64,000 bases of DNA from Erwinia tracheiphila (GCF_021365465.1 NZ_CP089932.1:3906001-3970000); one strand, 5' to 3'. Counted from the first letter of the stretch, positions 47,443 to 56,107 are shown. Translations and numbers: made by a program. Notes: a model not told the origin generated them from the sequence alone.

Positions 47443-48798
47443 TTACGCCCTCGTACCCATTTTGCCCAGTGCCATATTGTTGATGACATCACCGGTTAAC
47501 GTGGCATCAACACCCAGCGAAGAACCACCCGCACCGTGTGCCTGCAGGTTGCTGTTACCCGTATCACCCATCATTGCACTTTTTATCATGCCTTTGGCTT
47601 TATTGAACTGATCTATACTCCACGGAGTCATGCCGTCGTCATCCGGGTTGCTCAGTGCCTCTGCCCAGGATTTGGTATCGGTTTTAACTGCCGAGTGTCC
47701 GTTTTTCTGATACTGAGGCTTACCAAAGACCTCAGGATACTGGTCCATAAAGTGGCCCACTTCCTTCGCCAGCCCTCGGTCGCGTTCATTGATGAAAGAA
47801 CGGGTGCTGCTATCGCTGTGGGTACCGATGCCATTCAGCGCCTCGATACCCGCTTTCATGCCCACGCCTGTTCCTACTGCGTTACCCAGCGCCTGGAAGT
47901 CAACCGGCCCCTTCAGGCCCGGCAGGCCGTTACCCAGTCCTGTGCCGTTACCCAGTCCCGTGCCCATGTTCTGGCTCAGTCCGCCGCCCATCAGGGCAGT
48001 CAGCGCATCGATCACCCCTTTTTTATAGGCATCCTGCTCGTCCTGTGTCGGCTTGCTGCCAGTTGAAGAGTTCCCGTGATCGCCAAATATGTTTTGCATC
48101 ACTTCATCGAAGATTTTACTCAACTGCTGCTGCGGGGTGCTTCCTGAGCTTGAATCAGTGCAGGAAGTTAAATCTTTGCCCAAGGTTGAGTTGTTGGAGT
48201 ATGAGTTTGAGTCAATACCCAGTACCTTATCCAGTGAAGAAGGTATGGTGTTTCCAAAGCCAGTACCCGGTGCAGAACCGATGTTGCCACCACCTAAGCC
48301 ACCTAAGCCACCTAAGCCACCTAAGCCACCGAAGTCACCCGGGCCACCGAAGTCACCCGGGCCACCGAAGCCACCCGGGCCACCGAAGCCACCCGGGCCA
48401 CCGAAGCCACCCGGGCCACCGAAGCCACCCGGGCCACCGAAGCCACCCGGGCCACCGAAGCCACCCGGGCCACCGAAGCCACCCGGGCCACCGAAGCCAC
48501 CCGGGCCACCTAAGCCACCCGGGCCACTGCCGAAGCCGTTGCCCAAACAGACGCCCTGCATGCCATTGCCGCCCATGATGCCATTGCCGCCCATGATGCT
48601 CATCATCAACATCATGCCGGTCAGCAGGCCTGCCAGCTGGTTAATTGTATCATTCTGGCTGTTACCTAACCTCAGGCCAGAGTTTGACTTAAGTGCACCT
48701 ACCTGTGGACCGATTCCTATCAGTCCATTACTACTACCCGCCCCATAAGGGGTGATTTGCAACGTAGGTAAGCCAAGCGAACTAAGGTTCAGACTCAT
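47443..48798 (-). CDS. hrpN: Harpin HrpN
   Basis: HrpN is a secreted, heat-stable, glycine-rich harpin that elicits plant defence and helps translocation of DspE. This copy has 451 residues from the ATG at 48798 (MSLNLSSLGLPTLQI), about 50 more than the roughly 403 of E. amylovora. The extra length is mainly a GGPGGF repeat array (about residues 91-156). QNDTINQLAGLLTGMMLM near the start and the C-terminal half (THSDSSTRSF, KEVGHFMDQYPEVFGKPQYQK, INNMALGKMG) are conserved. No cysteine-rich or enzymatic domain is visible. It has its own hrp box and terminator. Confidence 0.95.
   Translation of the reverse strand: MSLNLSSLGLPTLQITPYGAGSSNGLIGIGPQVGALKSNSGLRLGNSQNDTINQLAGLLTGMMLMMSIMGGNGIMGGNGMQGVCLGNGFGSGPGGLGGPGGFGGPGGFGGPGGFGGPGGFGGPGGFGGPGGFGGPGGFGGPGGFGGPGDFGGPGDFGGLGGLGGLGGLGGGNIGSAPGTGFGNTIPSSLDKVLGIDSNSYSNNSTLGKDLTSCTDSSSGSTPQQQLSKIFDEVMQNIFGDHGNSSTGSKPTQDEQDAYKKGVIDALTALMGGGLSQNMGTGLGNGTGLGNGLPGLKGPVDFQALGNAVGTGVGMKAGIEALNGIGTHSDSSTRSFINERDRGLAKEVGHFMDQYPEVFGKPQYQKNGHSAVKTDTKSWAEALSNPDDDGMTPWSIDQFNKAKGMIKSAMMGDTGNSNLQAHGAGGSSLGVDATLTGDVINNMALGKMGTRA
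48291..48528. repeat. Tandem repeat in hrpN, 18-bp units
   Basis: Eleven 18-base units (48331-48528) encode GGPGGF eight times, GGPGDF twice and GGPGGL once. Eight consecutive units (48367-48510) are identical in DNA. Four to five shorter 9-base units (CTAAGCCAC type, encoding GGL) adjoin at 48291-48330. Identity at third codon positions points to recent expansion. Confidence 0.96.
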
Positions 48799-48873
48799 AC
48801 CATATTCCTCTGTCAATTAATGAAATTACCCTGCGGGTCAGACACCGAATCAGTGCCATACCAAAGCCTCTAT

Positions 48874-48901
48874 TGAGTGCTGCCAGCGCGGTGCTGGTTC
48901 C
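48874..48901 (-). promoter_or_regulatory. hrp box of hrpN
   Basis: GGAACC, 15 bases, then GCACTCA (consensus CCACNNA) on the minus strand, 76 bases upstream of the hrpN start. Confidence 0.82.
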
Positions 48902-48979
48902 GGGAAAGGGTAAAAAAATAACCGCGTTCCGTGAGAAACGTGACTAAAGAGAAAGAATCGAGGGGAAGTGCTGAAATAT

Positions 48980-48999
48980 CTGGCCGGTTAACCGGCCAG
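48980..48999 (-). terminator. Palindromic hairpin at the hrpV stop codon
   Basis: The 20-base perfect palindrome CTGGCCGGTTAACCGGCCAG folds as an 8-base GC-rich stem with a TTAA loop. The loop contains the hrpV stop codon (48988-48990). Only a weak T-tract follows. It probably ends or protects the hrpFG-hrcC-hrpTV transcript. Confidence 0.6.
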
Positions 49000-49338
49000 T
49001 TCGATACCTGCCAGGCTGAACAGCCTGGCAATGGAGGCGTTATCCTCTGTGTTGTCGTCACCAACCTGACACCAGCAAGAGAGCACCCGATCTTTGTTCA
49101 TACACAGGAAACAACCGTCATAACGCTCGGGCTGCGCACCACGTCGGTATAGCAGCTGCTGACAGATTCCGGGAGGCTGGAAAGTGGTTTGCAAATTCAG
49201 CATCACTTCCCGCCCACGTCCGCTACACAATGCCTGCAGCTCCACTCCGGGCTTCACCGGCCAGCGACAGCTTTGACGCAGCTGCAACAGGCTGAGAAAA
49301 GCCGGCAGCGACGCCACCTGCGGGCAGACACTATTCAT
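48988..49338 (-). CDS. hrpV: Hrp negative regulator HrpV
   Basis: A 116-residue cytoplasmic regulator. In Pseudomonas syringae HrpV binds and inhibits the enhancer-binding protein HrpS until the anti-activator HrpG releases it; a similar role is expected here, since hrpG and hrpS are both present. The product is Cys- and Gln-rich (PAFLSLLQLRQSCRWPV). It is the last gene of the hrpF-G-hrcC-hrpT-V operon and overlaps hrpT by eight bases. Confidence 0.85.
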   Translation of the reverse strand: MNSVCPQVASLPAFLSLLQLRQSCRWPVKPGVELQALCSGRGREVMLNLQTTFQPPGICQQLLYRRGAQPERYDGCFLCMNKDRVLSCWCQVGDDNTEDNASIARLFSLAGIELAG

Positions 49339-49528
49339 TCACCGTGACCTGGGTGAAATCTGCGGCACCGTTGCGTAATTCCGGCTGCCACCAGATAACC
49401 AAATAGTGTGAGCCGGACTGGGGACGGCATTCCACCGAGGTACAGGATAATCCGTTATCCTGTCGTTTGGCGCAGCCGGCCAGCAGCAGTGCCATGCCCA
49501 GCAGAACAAAAGAGGCTTTTTTCATCAT
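49331..49528 (-). CDS. hrpT: HrpT lipoprotein
   Basis: A 65-residue lipoprotein with a short signal peptide and lipobox (LLLAGC, cysteine near 19). HrpT proteins help the secretin HrcC reach or assemble in the outer membrane. It lies between hrcC and hrpV, the position expected in group I Hrp systems. Confidence 0.88.
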   Translation of the reverse strand: MMKKASFVLLGMALLLAGCAKRQDNGLSCTSVECRPQSGSHYLVIWWQPELRNGAADFTQVTVNE

Positions 49529-49539
49529 TTTTCCTCTCC

Positions 49540-51564
49540 TCAGTGATTAATCAGTGATTCGCGTGATTCAGTCAGCGCGCGGTTAGGATTGAGCGCCATA
49601 TAAACCTCCGCCGACTGGCCCGGTGCCAGCGTACTGCCTGGCCATACCGCCACCGCCATAGTACGGCGGCTGGCACAGTTCGATTCGTCAAAGCGCAGCG
49701 GTTTTTTGGTGATATTGCGCACCACGCCGACGTTCAACTGCACACTGCCGTTACTGCCGGAGTACCACTGTGCCCGTGAACCATCAAATAACAAACCCGG
49801 CACCTGGCGGCACACTTCGCTTAACCGCGCCCCGGACAGTTGCTGCTGGAATCCGGCGGGTGTTTGCCGTTCAACCAGATCGCGCATCGCATTTTCAATC
49901 ACGTCGTGCATATTAACATTGCCGTGGCGACGCTCGACGCGCTCCATGGCATCGTTTAACTGCTGGCGATTATCTGCGGTGACGTAGCGCGTCGGATCGG
50001 TCTGATCGCCAATCAGTCTCGGGGTCAGAATAAACAGACGCTGCCGCTGTGAAATCTCGTGACGGGTCGAGGTAAACAGCTTACCAATCCACGGAATATC
50101 GCCCAGCAGCGGGATGCGGCGGGCGCGATCACCACTCTCTTCAACGTGGAATCCACCGAGCACCAGCGCGCGGTTTTCGCTGATCAGCGCCTGAGTGCTG
50201 ACCGTGCCACGTTTCATGCCCGTCGCCTGTCCGTCAATGTTGGTTTCCAGCTGGCCATCTTCAATATCAATCATCAGCTGAATGGCATTGTGGCCCTGGT
50301 AGCCCACCGCACGCGGCGTAACCTGCAGGCTGGTGCCTGCGGTAACTGGCTGGATATCCGCCACGCGCTCACCGGTCGCGGTAATGTACGCGGTCTGGCT
50401 GAAGTCGATAACCGCCGGCTGGTTTTCCAGCGTCAGCACTGACGGGTTGGCCACAATAGACGCGGTGCCTTCCCCTTCCAGCGTCTGAATGTCCGCAAAG
50501 AAGCGTTTAAAGTCGCTGACAAAAAGGGTGCCGCTGCCGGACATCAGTGAGGTGCCTCCAGTGACGCCGCCTAAGGTTGCCTGCCAGTTGGCTTCCAGCC
50601 GGTTTAAGGCGGTGCGATCGATATCCATAATCACGGCATCGATTTCCACCAGGTTCTGCGGCACATCGATTTTTGCAATAAGTTGGGCATATTCGTCATG
50701 ACGCTTATTGTCATCACGAATTAATAAGGCGTTGTTACGCACATCTGCAGAAATGCGGCCATTGAGGTCGTCAACACTGCTGTCGCCCGTGCGGTTGGCG
50801 CGGTTGGTACGACCGGATAACCGGGCCAGCAATGACTCAGTGTTTTGCATCATGGCATTAGTATCCTGCGCACCCATGATGGCCTCGCTGCCGTTGGCGC
50901 TGGTTGGCGCTGCGTGTTTGCCGCCCATCAGCTCATTCAGCATGGTGGCAACGCCGGGGATCACCAGGGTTTGATCGCGGTAATGGATGGTCCTGTCTGC
51001 CACCGAAGCATACTTCAGTGGGAAGGTCATCACTTTACGGCGGTCCTCTTTCTTTTCCCGCTGTTCGCTAAAGCGTTTTATCAGTTCAAGGTACTGTGGT
51101 GGGCCGGTAACCAGCACCACGCCATCGTCAGGCAGTTCGCCCCAACCAAAGCGTGGGTCAAGCAGACCGATGCCGGTCAGCGCCTGTTTAATATCCGGCG
51201 CGGCATCCGGCGAGATTTCCAGCCGCTCGGAACTTTGTTCGTCCTGAGGGCTGACATAAAGCGTGTTGTTGTAAACAAACCACTGAAAGCGGTGCTCTAA
51301 CGCGAGGCGATCAAGAAACACGCTGGCGTTATCGGCACGCATTTTCGCGGTAATTTCGGTGTCTTCCACATTCCCCAGCTGCAGATCCACACCGTGTCCG
51401 GTGGCAAAATCCTGCAATACCGTGGATAACGGCGTATGGTCGGCGGAGTAAGCGTAGGATTGTTCTTTCCAGTCGGAGGGAGTCTGGGCCCCGGCCTGAA
51501 GTGTTGTGCACAGCATCAATAACGCGCCCAGCAAGCGGCAACGTGACTTACTCTTCTCAACCAT
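49540..51564 (-). CDS. hrcC: Type III outer-membrane secretin HrcC
   Basis: HrcC (SctC) is the ring-forming secretin that makes the outer-membrane pore. The 674-residue product has a signal peptide (ending QAGAQT), N-terminal N0/N1/N3 domains and the secretin domain with VEIDAVIMDID, QVTPRAVG and the conserved core around ALVLGGFHVEESGDRARRIPLLGDIPWIGKLF (about residues 490-521). I start it at the ATG at 51564 (MVEKSKSRCRLLG); a longer frame starts within hrpG. It overlaps hrpG by eight bases. Confidence 0.95.
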   Translation of the reverse strand: MVEKSKSRCRLLGALLMLCTTLQAGAQTPSDWKEQSYAYSADHTPLSTVLQDFATGHGVDLQLGNVEDTEITAKMRADNASVFLDRLALEHRFQWFVYNNTLYVSPQDEQSSERLEISPDAAPDIKQALTGIGLLDPRFGWGELPDDGVVLVTGPPQYLELIKRFSEQREKKEDRRKVMTFPLKYASVADRTIHYRDQTLVIPGVATMLNELMGGKHAAPTSANGSEAIMGAQDTNAMMQNTESLLARLSGRTNRANRTGDSSVDDLNGRISADVRNNALLIRDDNKRHDEYAQLIAKIDVPQNLVEIDAVIMDIDRTALNRLEANWQATLGGVTGGTSLMSGSGTLFVSDFKRFFADIQTLEGEGTASIVANPSVLTLENQPAVIDFSQTAYITATGERVADIQPVTAGTSLQVTPRAVGYQGHNAIQLMIDIEDGQLETNIDGQATGMKRGTVSTQALISENRALVLGGFHVEESGDRARRIPLLGDIPWIGKLFTSTRHEISQRQRLFILTPRLIGDQTDPTRYVTADNRQQLNDAMERVERRHGNVNMHDVIENAMRDLVERQTPAGFQQQLSGARLSEVCRQVPGLLFDGSRAQWYSGSNGSVQLNVGVVRNITKKPLRFDESNCASRRTMAVAVWPGSTLAPGQSAEVYMALNPNRALTESRESLINH

Positions 51565-51988
51565 GGTTTCCCCTTGGTAATAATGCCTGGCTGTGCAAGG
51601 GCACTGCGCCATGGGTTGCTGCTTTTCTTCGCTGCTGTTGCAGCATGGTTTGCCAGACATCGCGCTGATTAAGCAACGATTCCAGCTGCTCACACACCGC
51701 ATCAATATTATGTTCACGGAGGCATAACACTAATATCAGGCTCTGTCCCTGAAAAGCAAGCGCCGCAGCATCGCGTCCAAAATGACGTAATGCCGGAGCG
51801 GACAATTGTAATGCCCGTCCCAGCGTATCTTCATTAAGCGGCGCATTGACGGTGAGCCCGGCCAGCGCAAAAAGCTGACCTGCCCGCTGTTGTAGCCACA
51901 GTGCTCCGTCATCCACCACTAACTGCTGGTCTTCGCCAGGATTATCCAGCCAGTGTTGCGCCAGTTCCTGCAACTCAGTTGATCTCAT
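51557..51988 (-). CDS. hrpG: HrpG, type III chaperone-like regulator
   Basis: A 143-residue protein of the type III chaperone-like HrpG family of group I Hrp systems (not the Xanthomonas response regulator of the same name). In P. syringae HrpG relieves HrpV inhibition of HrpS. Start at 51988 (MRSTELQELAQHWLDN). It overlaps hrpF by 14 bases and hrcC by eight bases, so translation is coupled along the operon. Confidence 0.85.
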   Translation of the reverse strand: MRSTELQELAQHWLDNPGEDQQLVVDDGALWLQQRAGQLFALAGLTVNAPLNEDTLGRALQLSAPALRHFGRDAAALAFQGQSLILVLCLREHNIDAVCEQLESLLNQRDVWQTMLQQQRRKAATHGAVPLHSQALLPRGNHG

Positions 51989-52211
51989 TAATAATCGCTT
52001 TGGCCAGACCATGCTTAACGATCAGTTCCTGGCTGGCAGCCCAGCTGGCGTTAGACAAGCCAATGGTAGCCTCAAAAAAGGCAAAGCTGTCTGCCTGGCT
52101 GTAGCCGTCACTGGCATCCATGGCGGCATCCATGGCGGCATCGTCGAGTTGGTTTTGTGCCCGGTCAAACTGACTGTCCAGGCGGCGTTGTAGCGCACTG
52201 ATTGATGACAT
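51975..52211 (-). CDS. hrpF: HrpF type III protein
   Basis: A 78-residue helical protein (MSSISALQRRLDSQFDRAQ), Asp/Ala/Met-rich, belonging to the small HrpF/SctF-like needle-associated group of hrp operons. It is the first gene of the hrpF-G-hrcC-T-V operon, with a perfect hrp box 33-60 bases upstream. Confidence 0.86.
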   Translation of the reverse strand: MSSISALQRRLDSQFDRAQNQLDDAAMDAAMDASDGYSQADSFAFFEATIGLSNASWAASQELIVKHGLAKAIINEIN

Positions 52212-52243
52212 AGTGATACTCTCTCTGTGAGCGGACCTGTCAT

Positions 52244-52271
52244 TAAGTGGCTAAGGGTGTGGGGCGGTTCC
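52244..52271 (-). promoter_or_regulatory. hrp box of the hrpF operon
   Basis: GGAACC, 15 bases, CCACTTA on the minus strand: a perfect consensus match, between hrpE and hrpF. Confidence 0.9.
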
Positions 52272-52297
52272 ATGTGAGGTGAAGTTTTTCAGGTTAG

Positions 52298-52882
52298 TTA
52301 GCGCTCAGGGGGCATCAGCTGACTTATCGCCTGCTGCCAGTCAAGATACAGTTCGCCCTGTGTGGTGAGCAGCTTCACGCTGTCAGGCTGCAGCGACTCA
52401 TCCGGCTGCAGTTGCCACGCCAGATGGGCATGGTGTTGCAGCCATGCGGCGACCGTCTCCTGCTGTGAGGGATGGCAGTGCAGGCTTCCCTGGTCAGCTT
52501 TGATTTTTTCCCGCAGCAGCTGCCGCAGCAGCGCGGATAACCGCTGGGATTCCGGTACATCTGTCAGCAGCTGTCCCAGCGCCTGGGCCAGGACGCTTTC
52601 CACCACCGGCAACACGTCAGCTTCCATGTCTTGCCGCTGTTGCTGCCAGCCTGCCAGCAGTGTGTCAGCCTGCTGCCAGAAGTCCAGCTCCGCTTGCTGT
52701 TGCGCACGAAGCCTGATGCTCTGCGCCTCTTCTTCTGCGTCAGCCAGGATCTGTTCAGCCTGCTGGCGGGCCAGCGCAATAATATGCTGGCCCTGCTGCT
52801 CCAGCTGCAGCTGTGCCCGGTCAATGACCGGTGACAAATCGTCCTCGCCATTTAACAGGGTGATTCTTCTGCGCGTTAGCAT
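52298..52882 (-). CDS. hrpE: Type III ATPase stator HrpE (SctL family)
   Basis: A 194-residue SctL-type protein that binds the ATPase HrcN and links it to the cytoplasmic sorting platform. A long coiled-coil or amphipathic region (ARQQAEQILADAEEEAQSIR) is typical. Start at the ATG at 52882 (MLTRRRITLLNG), which overlaps the end of hrpD by seven bases; a longer frame that opens far upstream is only the hrpD gene in another frame. Confidence 0.9.
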   Translation of the reverse strand: MLTRRRITLLNGEDDLSPVIDRAQLQLEQQGQHIIALARQQAEQILADAEEEAQSIRLRAQQQAELDFWQQADTLLAGWQQQRQDMEADVLPVVESVLAQALGQLLTDVPESQRLSALLRQLLREKIKADQGSLHCHPSQQETVAAWLQHHAHLAWQLQPDESLQPDSVKLLTTQGELYLDWQQAISQLMPPER

Positions 52883-53466
52883 AATGGCTCCTGTGAGGCA
52901 TACCAAAGCACCGCCTGCCAGAGCGGTAAAAGACGTGGGGGGAAGATACTCAATCCTGGAAGCGCTTCCACCGCCCGTACCCGATCCTGAGGAAATGCCA
53001 GTCGTATCCGTCCCCAACAGGCAGGACCAGCACGCTGGCTTAACAGCCACAGGCCATTGATATCGCCATTGTCGGCGGGTAAACCTTCCGCTTCGGTCAG
53101 CCACAGACCGGGACGCATTCCCTGCGCAACCCGGCGACACCAGCGTTCCTGCCCGGCAGAAAGTGTGTCGGAGGCGCACCCCCGCCAGCACACTTCCGCT
53201 GCCAGACGCAGGGCAAGCTGCTGCTGTTCCATCGCCATCTCCAGCCATGTCAGCAGTTCAGCATCCACCGGGCTGACCGCCGTAGCCAACTGCAGCTGCT
53301 GGCAAATCATCGGGTGATGGCTTTGTGCCAGCGCGGCCAGTCTGGCGTCGTCCAGTCGATAAAATGCTGCCTGACGCCACTGTTTGTCGGCAGCTAACCA
53401 GCTGTCGATGCACCACCAGCGAAGCCAGCGCAGCGCAGGGTCGTCAGCAGGCAGCATTTCACTCAT
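52876..53466 (-). CDS. hrpD: HrpD type III protein (SctK family)
   Basis: A 196-residue cytoplasmic component of the sorting platform, found between hrcJ and hrpE in group I hrp clusters. It is Trp- and Leu-rich (ALRWLRWWCIDSWLAAD), as in other HrpD proteins. Start at 53466 (MSEMLPADD), overlapping hrcJ by eight bases. Confidence 0.86.
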   Translation of the reverse strand: MSEMLPADDPALRWLRWWCIDSWLAADKQWRQAAFYRLDDARLAALAQSHHPMICQQLQLATAVSPVDAELLTWLEMAMEQQQLALRLAAEVCWRGCASDTLSAGQERWCRRVAQGMRPGLWLTEAEGLPADNGDINGLWLLSQRAGPACWGRIRLAFPQDRVRAVEALPGLSIFPPRLLPLWQAVLWYASQEPLC

Positions 53467-54235
53467 CCTTACTGGCTTGCGGCTTATTGCGTTGACGGAA
53501 GCGTTTCCAGTGCGGCCAGCCAAATACGCCTGCAACGCTGACCAGAATCAGGATGCCAATAAAACCACTCAGCCAGGTCAACTGCGCATCACGCTCCGGG
53601 GTAACCATAAATGGACCGAAAGAGACTTCTGGTGGTTTATCCTGGTATGTTTCAGCAGGAACAAACACAATAGCCAGATCTTTATCGGCCCGCCCAGCCA
53701 GTCCCGGCAGACTGCTGGCCACCATTTGTCGAATACGCGGTTCGATCACATCGGGATCGAGGTCGGGACGGTACTTAATAAACACCGCCGCGCTGGCAGG
53801 CTGTACCGGCTCCCCTGGCGCAATCCGTTCTGGCAGCACCACATGAACGCGAGCAACGATAACGCCGTCAATCTGACTCAGCGTGGACTCCACTTCCTGC
53901 GACAGGGCATAAATGTAACGCGCCCTTTCTTCAAGCGGCGTGGAAATTACGCCGTTTTTCTGAAACACTTCACCCAGGTTAGTTCTTGCCGGGCGTGGCA
54001 ATCCGGCGGCGTCAAGAATATGTACGGCCCGGTTTAATTCGGTAGCATTCACCATCACGGTAATGCCATCTTTATTGGTGCGTTTTTCCGCCTGGATATG
54101 ATAACGCCCAAGCTCTGCCGCGACTTCGTTCGCGTCGCTTTCTGACAGGCCGTGGTTGAGTTCAACCTGGTCGTTACAGCCGAGCAGCAGAAAAACCAGC
54201 AGTAAAAGCAGTACCTTGAAAGATAATTTAGCCAT
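53459..54235 (-). CDS. hrcJ: Type III inner-membrane ring lipoprotein HrcJ
   Basis: HrcJ (SctJ) forms the inner-membrane ring. The 258-residue product has a lipobox (LLLGC, Cys near 20), the YscJ/FliF domain (LSESDANEVAAELGRYHIQAEK; GEVFQKNGVISTPLEERARY; VHVVLPERIAPG) and a C-terminal membrane helix (LTWLSGFIGILILVSVAGVFGW) followed by basic residues. It sits between hrpB and hrpD as expected. Confidence 0.96.
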   Translation of the reverse strand: MAKLSFKVLLLLLVFLLLGCNDQVELNHGLSESDANEVAAELGRYHIQAEKRTNKDGITVMVNATELNRAVHILDAAGLPRPARTNLGEVFQKNGVISTPLEERARYIYALSQEVESTLSQIDGVIVARVHVVLPERIAPGEPVQPASAAVFIKYRPDLDPDVIEPRIRQMVASSLPGLAGRADKDLAIVFVPAETYQDKPPEVSFGPFMVTPERDAQLTWLSGFIGILILVSVAGVFGWPHWKRFRQRNKPQASKDE

Positions 54236-54240
54236 AGGGG

Positions 54241-54606
54241 TTACTGCAAGTTGGTGAGTTTTTCCAGGCTCTGTACGCCTTTGGCAACCAGTTTTGCGTT
54301 GAGCAGACTTTCCAGATAGTAGGAGGACAGTGCGCGGTTAGCATCCATCACAGTTCTTGAATCAAGACTGTGTGACGCCTTTGCCAGTGCCCTGTCAGCC
54401 TGATTTGACTGGCCGGAGGCCGTTTCAGACAGACTGGTAATTTTGTTAATCCATGAATCGTTATTCATGCTGTCAGCGGGTTTCGCGGGTGCCTGTAGTG
54501 CGGCACTGAACCAGGCAGCATCTGCCGTGCTGCTGGCAGAGGAACTGAGATCATTATCCCCAGCACTGATAGCTAAAGAGGGGGAGTTTCCGATGTTGAT
54601 TTTCAT
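54241..54606 (-). CDS. hrpB: HrpB, type III inner rod (SctI family)
   Basis: A 121-residue Ser/Ala-rich protein with a C-terminal helical region (ANRALSSYYLESLLNAKLVAKGVQSLEKLTNLQ), as in inner-rod proteins that join the ring to the pilus. Start at 54606 (MKINIGNSPSLAI); an upstream in-frame ATG would add 18 residues of non-family sequence. It lies five bases from hrcJ. Confidence 0.86.
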   Translation of the reverse strand: MKINIGNSPSLAISAGDNDLSSSASSTADAAWFSAALQAPAKPADSMNNDSWINKITSLSETASGQSNQADRALAKASHSLDSRTVMDANRALSSYYLESLLNAKLVAKGVQSLEKLTNLQ

Positions 54607-54673
54607 GGCTCGTCCTCGTCGGCAGCAATAAAAGAACCGGGCGATGGCGCTGGACCACACACCCGGTCATTCA

Positions 54674-54889
54674 TCAGAACTGAATGGATTTAGAGGCATT
54701 GTGACCGGAGTTGATCTCTTTGCTCGCAGAGTCCATTTTGCCATCTAAGATAGAGTTATGGGTATCCATCTCAATTTTCACTGCATTAGCTTTTGCAGAC
54801 TCAAGCGTTGAATGACTCATTGCTCCCTCCATGATTTTTGAAGCTACGCCAGTGCTGCCTGTCATTAAACCTGGTATTAAACCGCTCAT
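54674..54889 (-). CDS. hrpA: Hrp pilus protein HrpA
   Basis: A 71-residue small helical pilin that builds the extracellular Hrp pilus through which effectors pass. The sequence MSGLIPGLMTGSTGV...KIMEGAMSHSTLESAK is short, low in aromatic residues and matches E. amylovora HrpA in layout (about 65 residues) though not closely in sequence; pilins diverge fast. It is first in the hrpA-B-hrcJ-D-E operon, with a perfect hrp box upstream. Confidence 0.9.
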   Translation of the reverse strand: MSGLIPGLMTGSTGVASKIMEGAMSHSTLESAKANAVKIEMDTHNSILDGKMDSASKEINSGHNASKSIQF

Positions 54890-54951
54890 ATTACTCTCTC
54901 CAATTTAATTGATTAGCTTGTGACCTGGAACATCACACAATGTTCGTATAG

Positions 54952-54979
54952 TAAGTGGTGCTCCCGCGGTATCGGTTCC
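54952..54979 (-). promoter_or_regulatory. hrp box of hrpA
   Basis: GGAACC, 15 bases, CCACTTA on the minus strand: a perfect consensus match 63-90 bases upstream of hrpA. Confidence 0.93.
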
Positions 54980-55051
54980 CACAGCGTGCGAATTTTTCTT
55001 TTATTTTTAAGAGGCCTGAGAGAAGGACAAGGTGACCAGTTGCACTATAAA

Positions 55052-55085
55052 GAACCCCGCATCTGAACGTTTGCATGCGGGGTTC
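55052..55085 (-). terminator. Terminator after hrpS
   Basis: An 11-base perfect stem (GAACCCCGCAT / ATGCGGGGTTC) with a 12-base loop, followed on the minus strand by TTTAT. It isolates hrpS from hrpA. Confidence 0.85.
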
Positions 55086-55129
55086 TTCTGCACCGCCCGG
55101 TTCGCGGCCAGGTGGTCTCTTGTGGCCTG

Positions 55130-56107
55130 TTACTGGGTTATAAGGCTGGTAACAACATTTACGTTGAGCAGTTTGATGCGGTGATAGAGCGTGCGCAGGG
55201 GCATACCCAGTTCCTGCGCAGCATCATCAATGCTGTTCCCATGGCGAATCAGACAATCATGGATCAGACTTTTTTCAATGCGTCGCATCATTTCTTTCAG
55301 CTGAGGCCGATCCTGCGCACTATCACAGGAAAGATTGAGCGGCGGCAGCCCCAGCGCAAAACGCTCGGCAGCGGCTTTGAGTTCACGAATATTCCCCGGC
55401 CAGCTATAGCCCAGAAGGCTTTCATAGTGATTCTGGGCGATTTCAGGCGGCGTGATGGCCAGTTCGGCAGCTGCTTTTTCCACGAATGTACGAAACAGCG
55501 GAATAATCATTTCAATGCACGAACGCAGTGGCTGCAGATGAATGTTGACGGTGTTAAGACGGAAGTAGAGGTCACGGCGAAAGGCACCACGTTCAACCAG
55601 TGTCAGTAACGGCGTTTGCGTCGCCACAATCACCCGCATATTGACAGGCGTGAACCGGGTTCCGCCCAGGCGCTCTACGCCTCTATTTTCAAGCACGCGC
55701 AGCATCTTAGCCTGTAATGAGAGAGGCATACTGTCAATTTCATCCAGAAACAGGATGCCGTTGTTTGCCTCTTCCACGTAACCCGCGCGAGCCTGTCCGG
55801 CACCAGTGTAAGCGCCGTTATTGATACCAAACAGTTCGCTTTCTGCCAGCGTTTCGGGAATCGCCGCGCAGTTAACCGCTACCAATTTTCCCGTACAGCC
55901 GGAAAGTTTGTGAATTTTTCGTGCCAGTGTATCTTTGCCCGTACCAGTTTCCCCCTGTAAGACCAGATCAATTTTTAACGGTGCGACGGTTTTAATCATC
56001 TCAGCCAGTGGATCATGTATATCAATGCGTTGTTCTTCTCGCAGAGAAATTTGCTCTACCTCGTAGGGCCACGACCGAAACAAGTGTTCACTATTCCCGA
56101 TGTTCAT
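55130..56107 (-). CDS. hrpS: Sigma-54 enhancer-binding activator HrpS
   Basis: A 325-residue AAA+ activator that drives sigma-54 transcription of hrpL. Walker A GETGTGKDT (near 53-61), the sigma-54 contact loop GAYTGA (normally GAFTGA), Walker B GILFLDEID and a C-terminal Fis-type HTH (IDDAAQELGMPLRTLYHRIKLL) are all present. There is no N-terminal receiver domain, as in other HrpS proteins, so activity is controlled by partners such as HrpV/HrpG rather than by phosphorylation. It is separately transcribed, ending at a strong terminator. Confidence 0.95.
   Translation of the reverse strand: MNIGNSEHLFRSWPYEVEQISLREEQRIDIHDPLAEMIKTVAPLKIDLVLQGETGTGKDTLARKIHKLSGCTGKLVAVNCAAIPETLAESELFGINNGAYTGAGQARAGYVEEANNGILFLDEIDSMPLSLQAKMLRVLENRGVERLGGTRFTPVNMRVIVATQTPLLTLVERGAFRRDLYFRLNTVNIHLQPLRSCIEMIIPLFRTFVEKAAAELAITPPEIAQNHYESLLGYSWPGNIRELKAAAERFALGLPPLNLSCDSAQDRPQLKEMMRRIEKSLIHDCLIRHGNSIDDAAQELGMPLRTLYHRIKLLNVNVVTSLITQ

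Noticed and set aside
47334..47492. Longer N-terminus for the Eop1 chaperone
   Set aside because: The extra 53 codons run through the hrpN terminator and the hrpN 3' end; the ATG at 47333 has the strong ribosome-binding site.
48045..48748. Long open frames opposite to hrpN with Pro-, His- or Val-rich repeats
   Set aside because: Produced by the 18-base repeat, whose length is a multiple of three and lacks stops in several frames; hrpN is the real gene.
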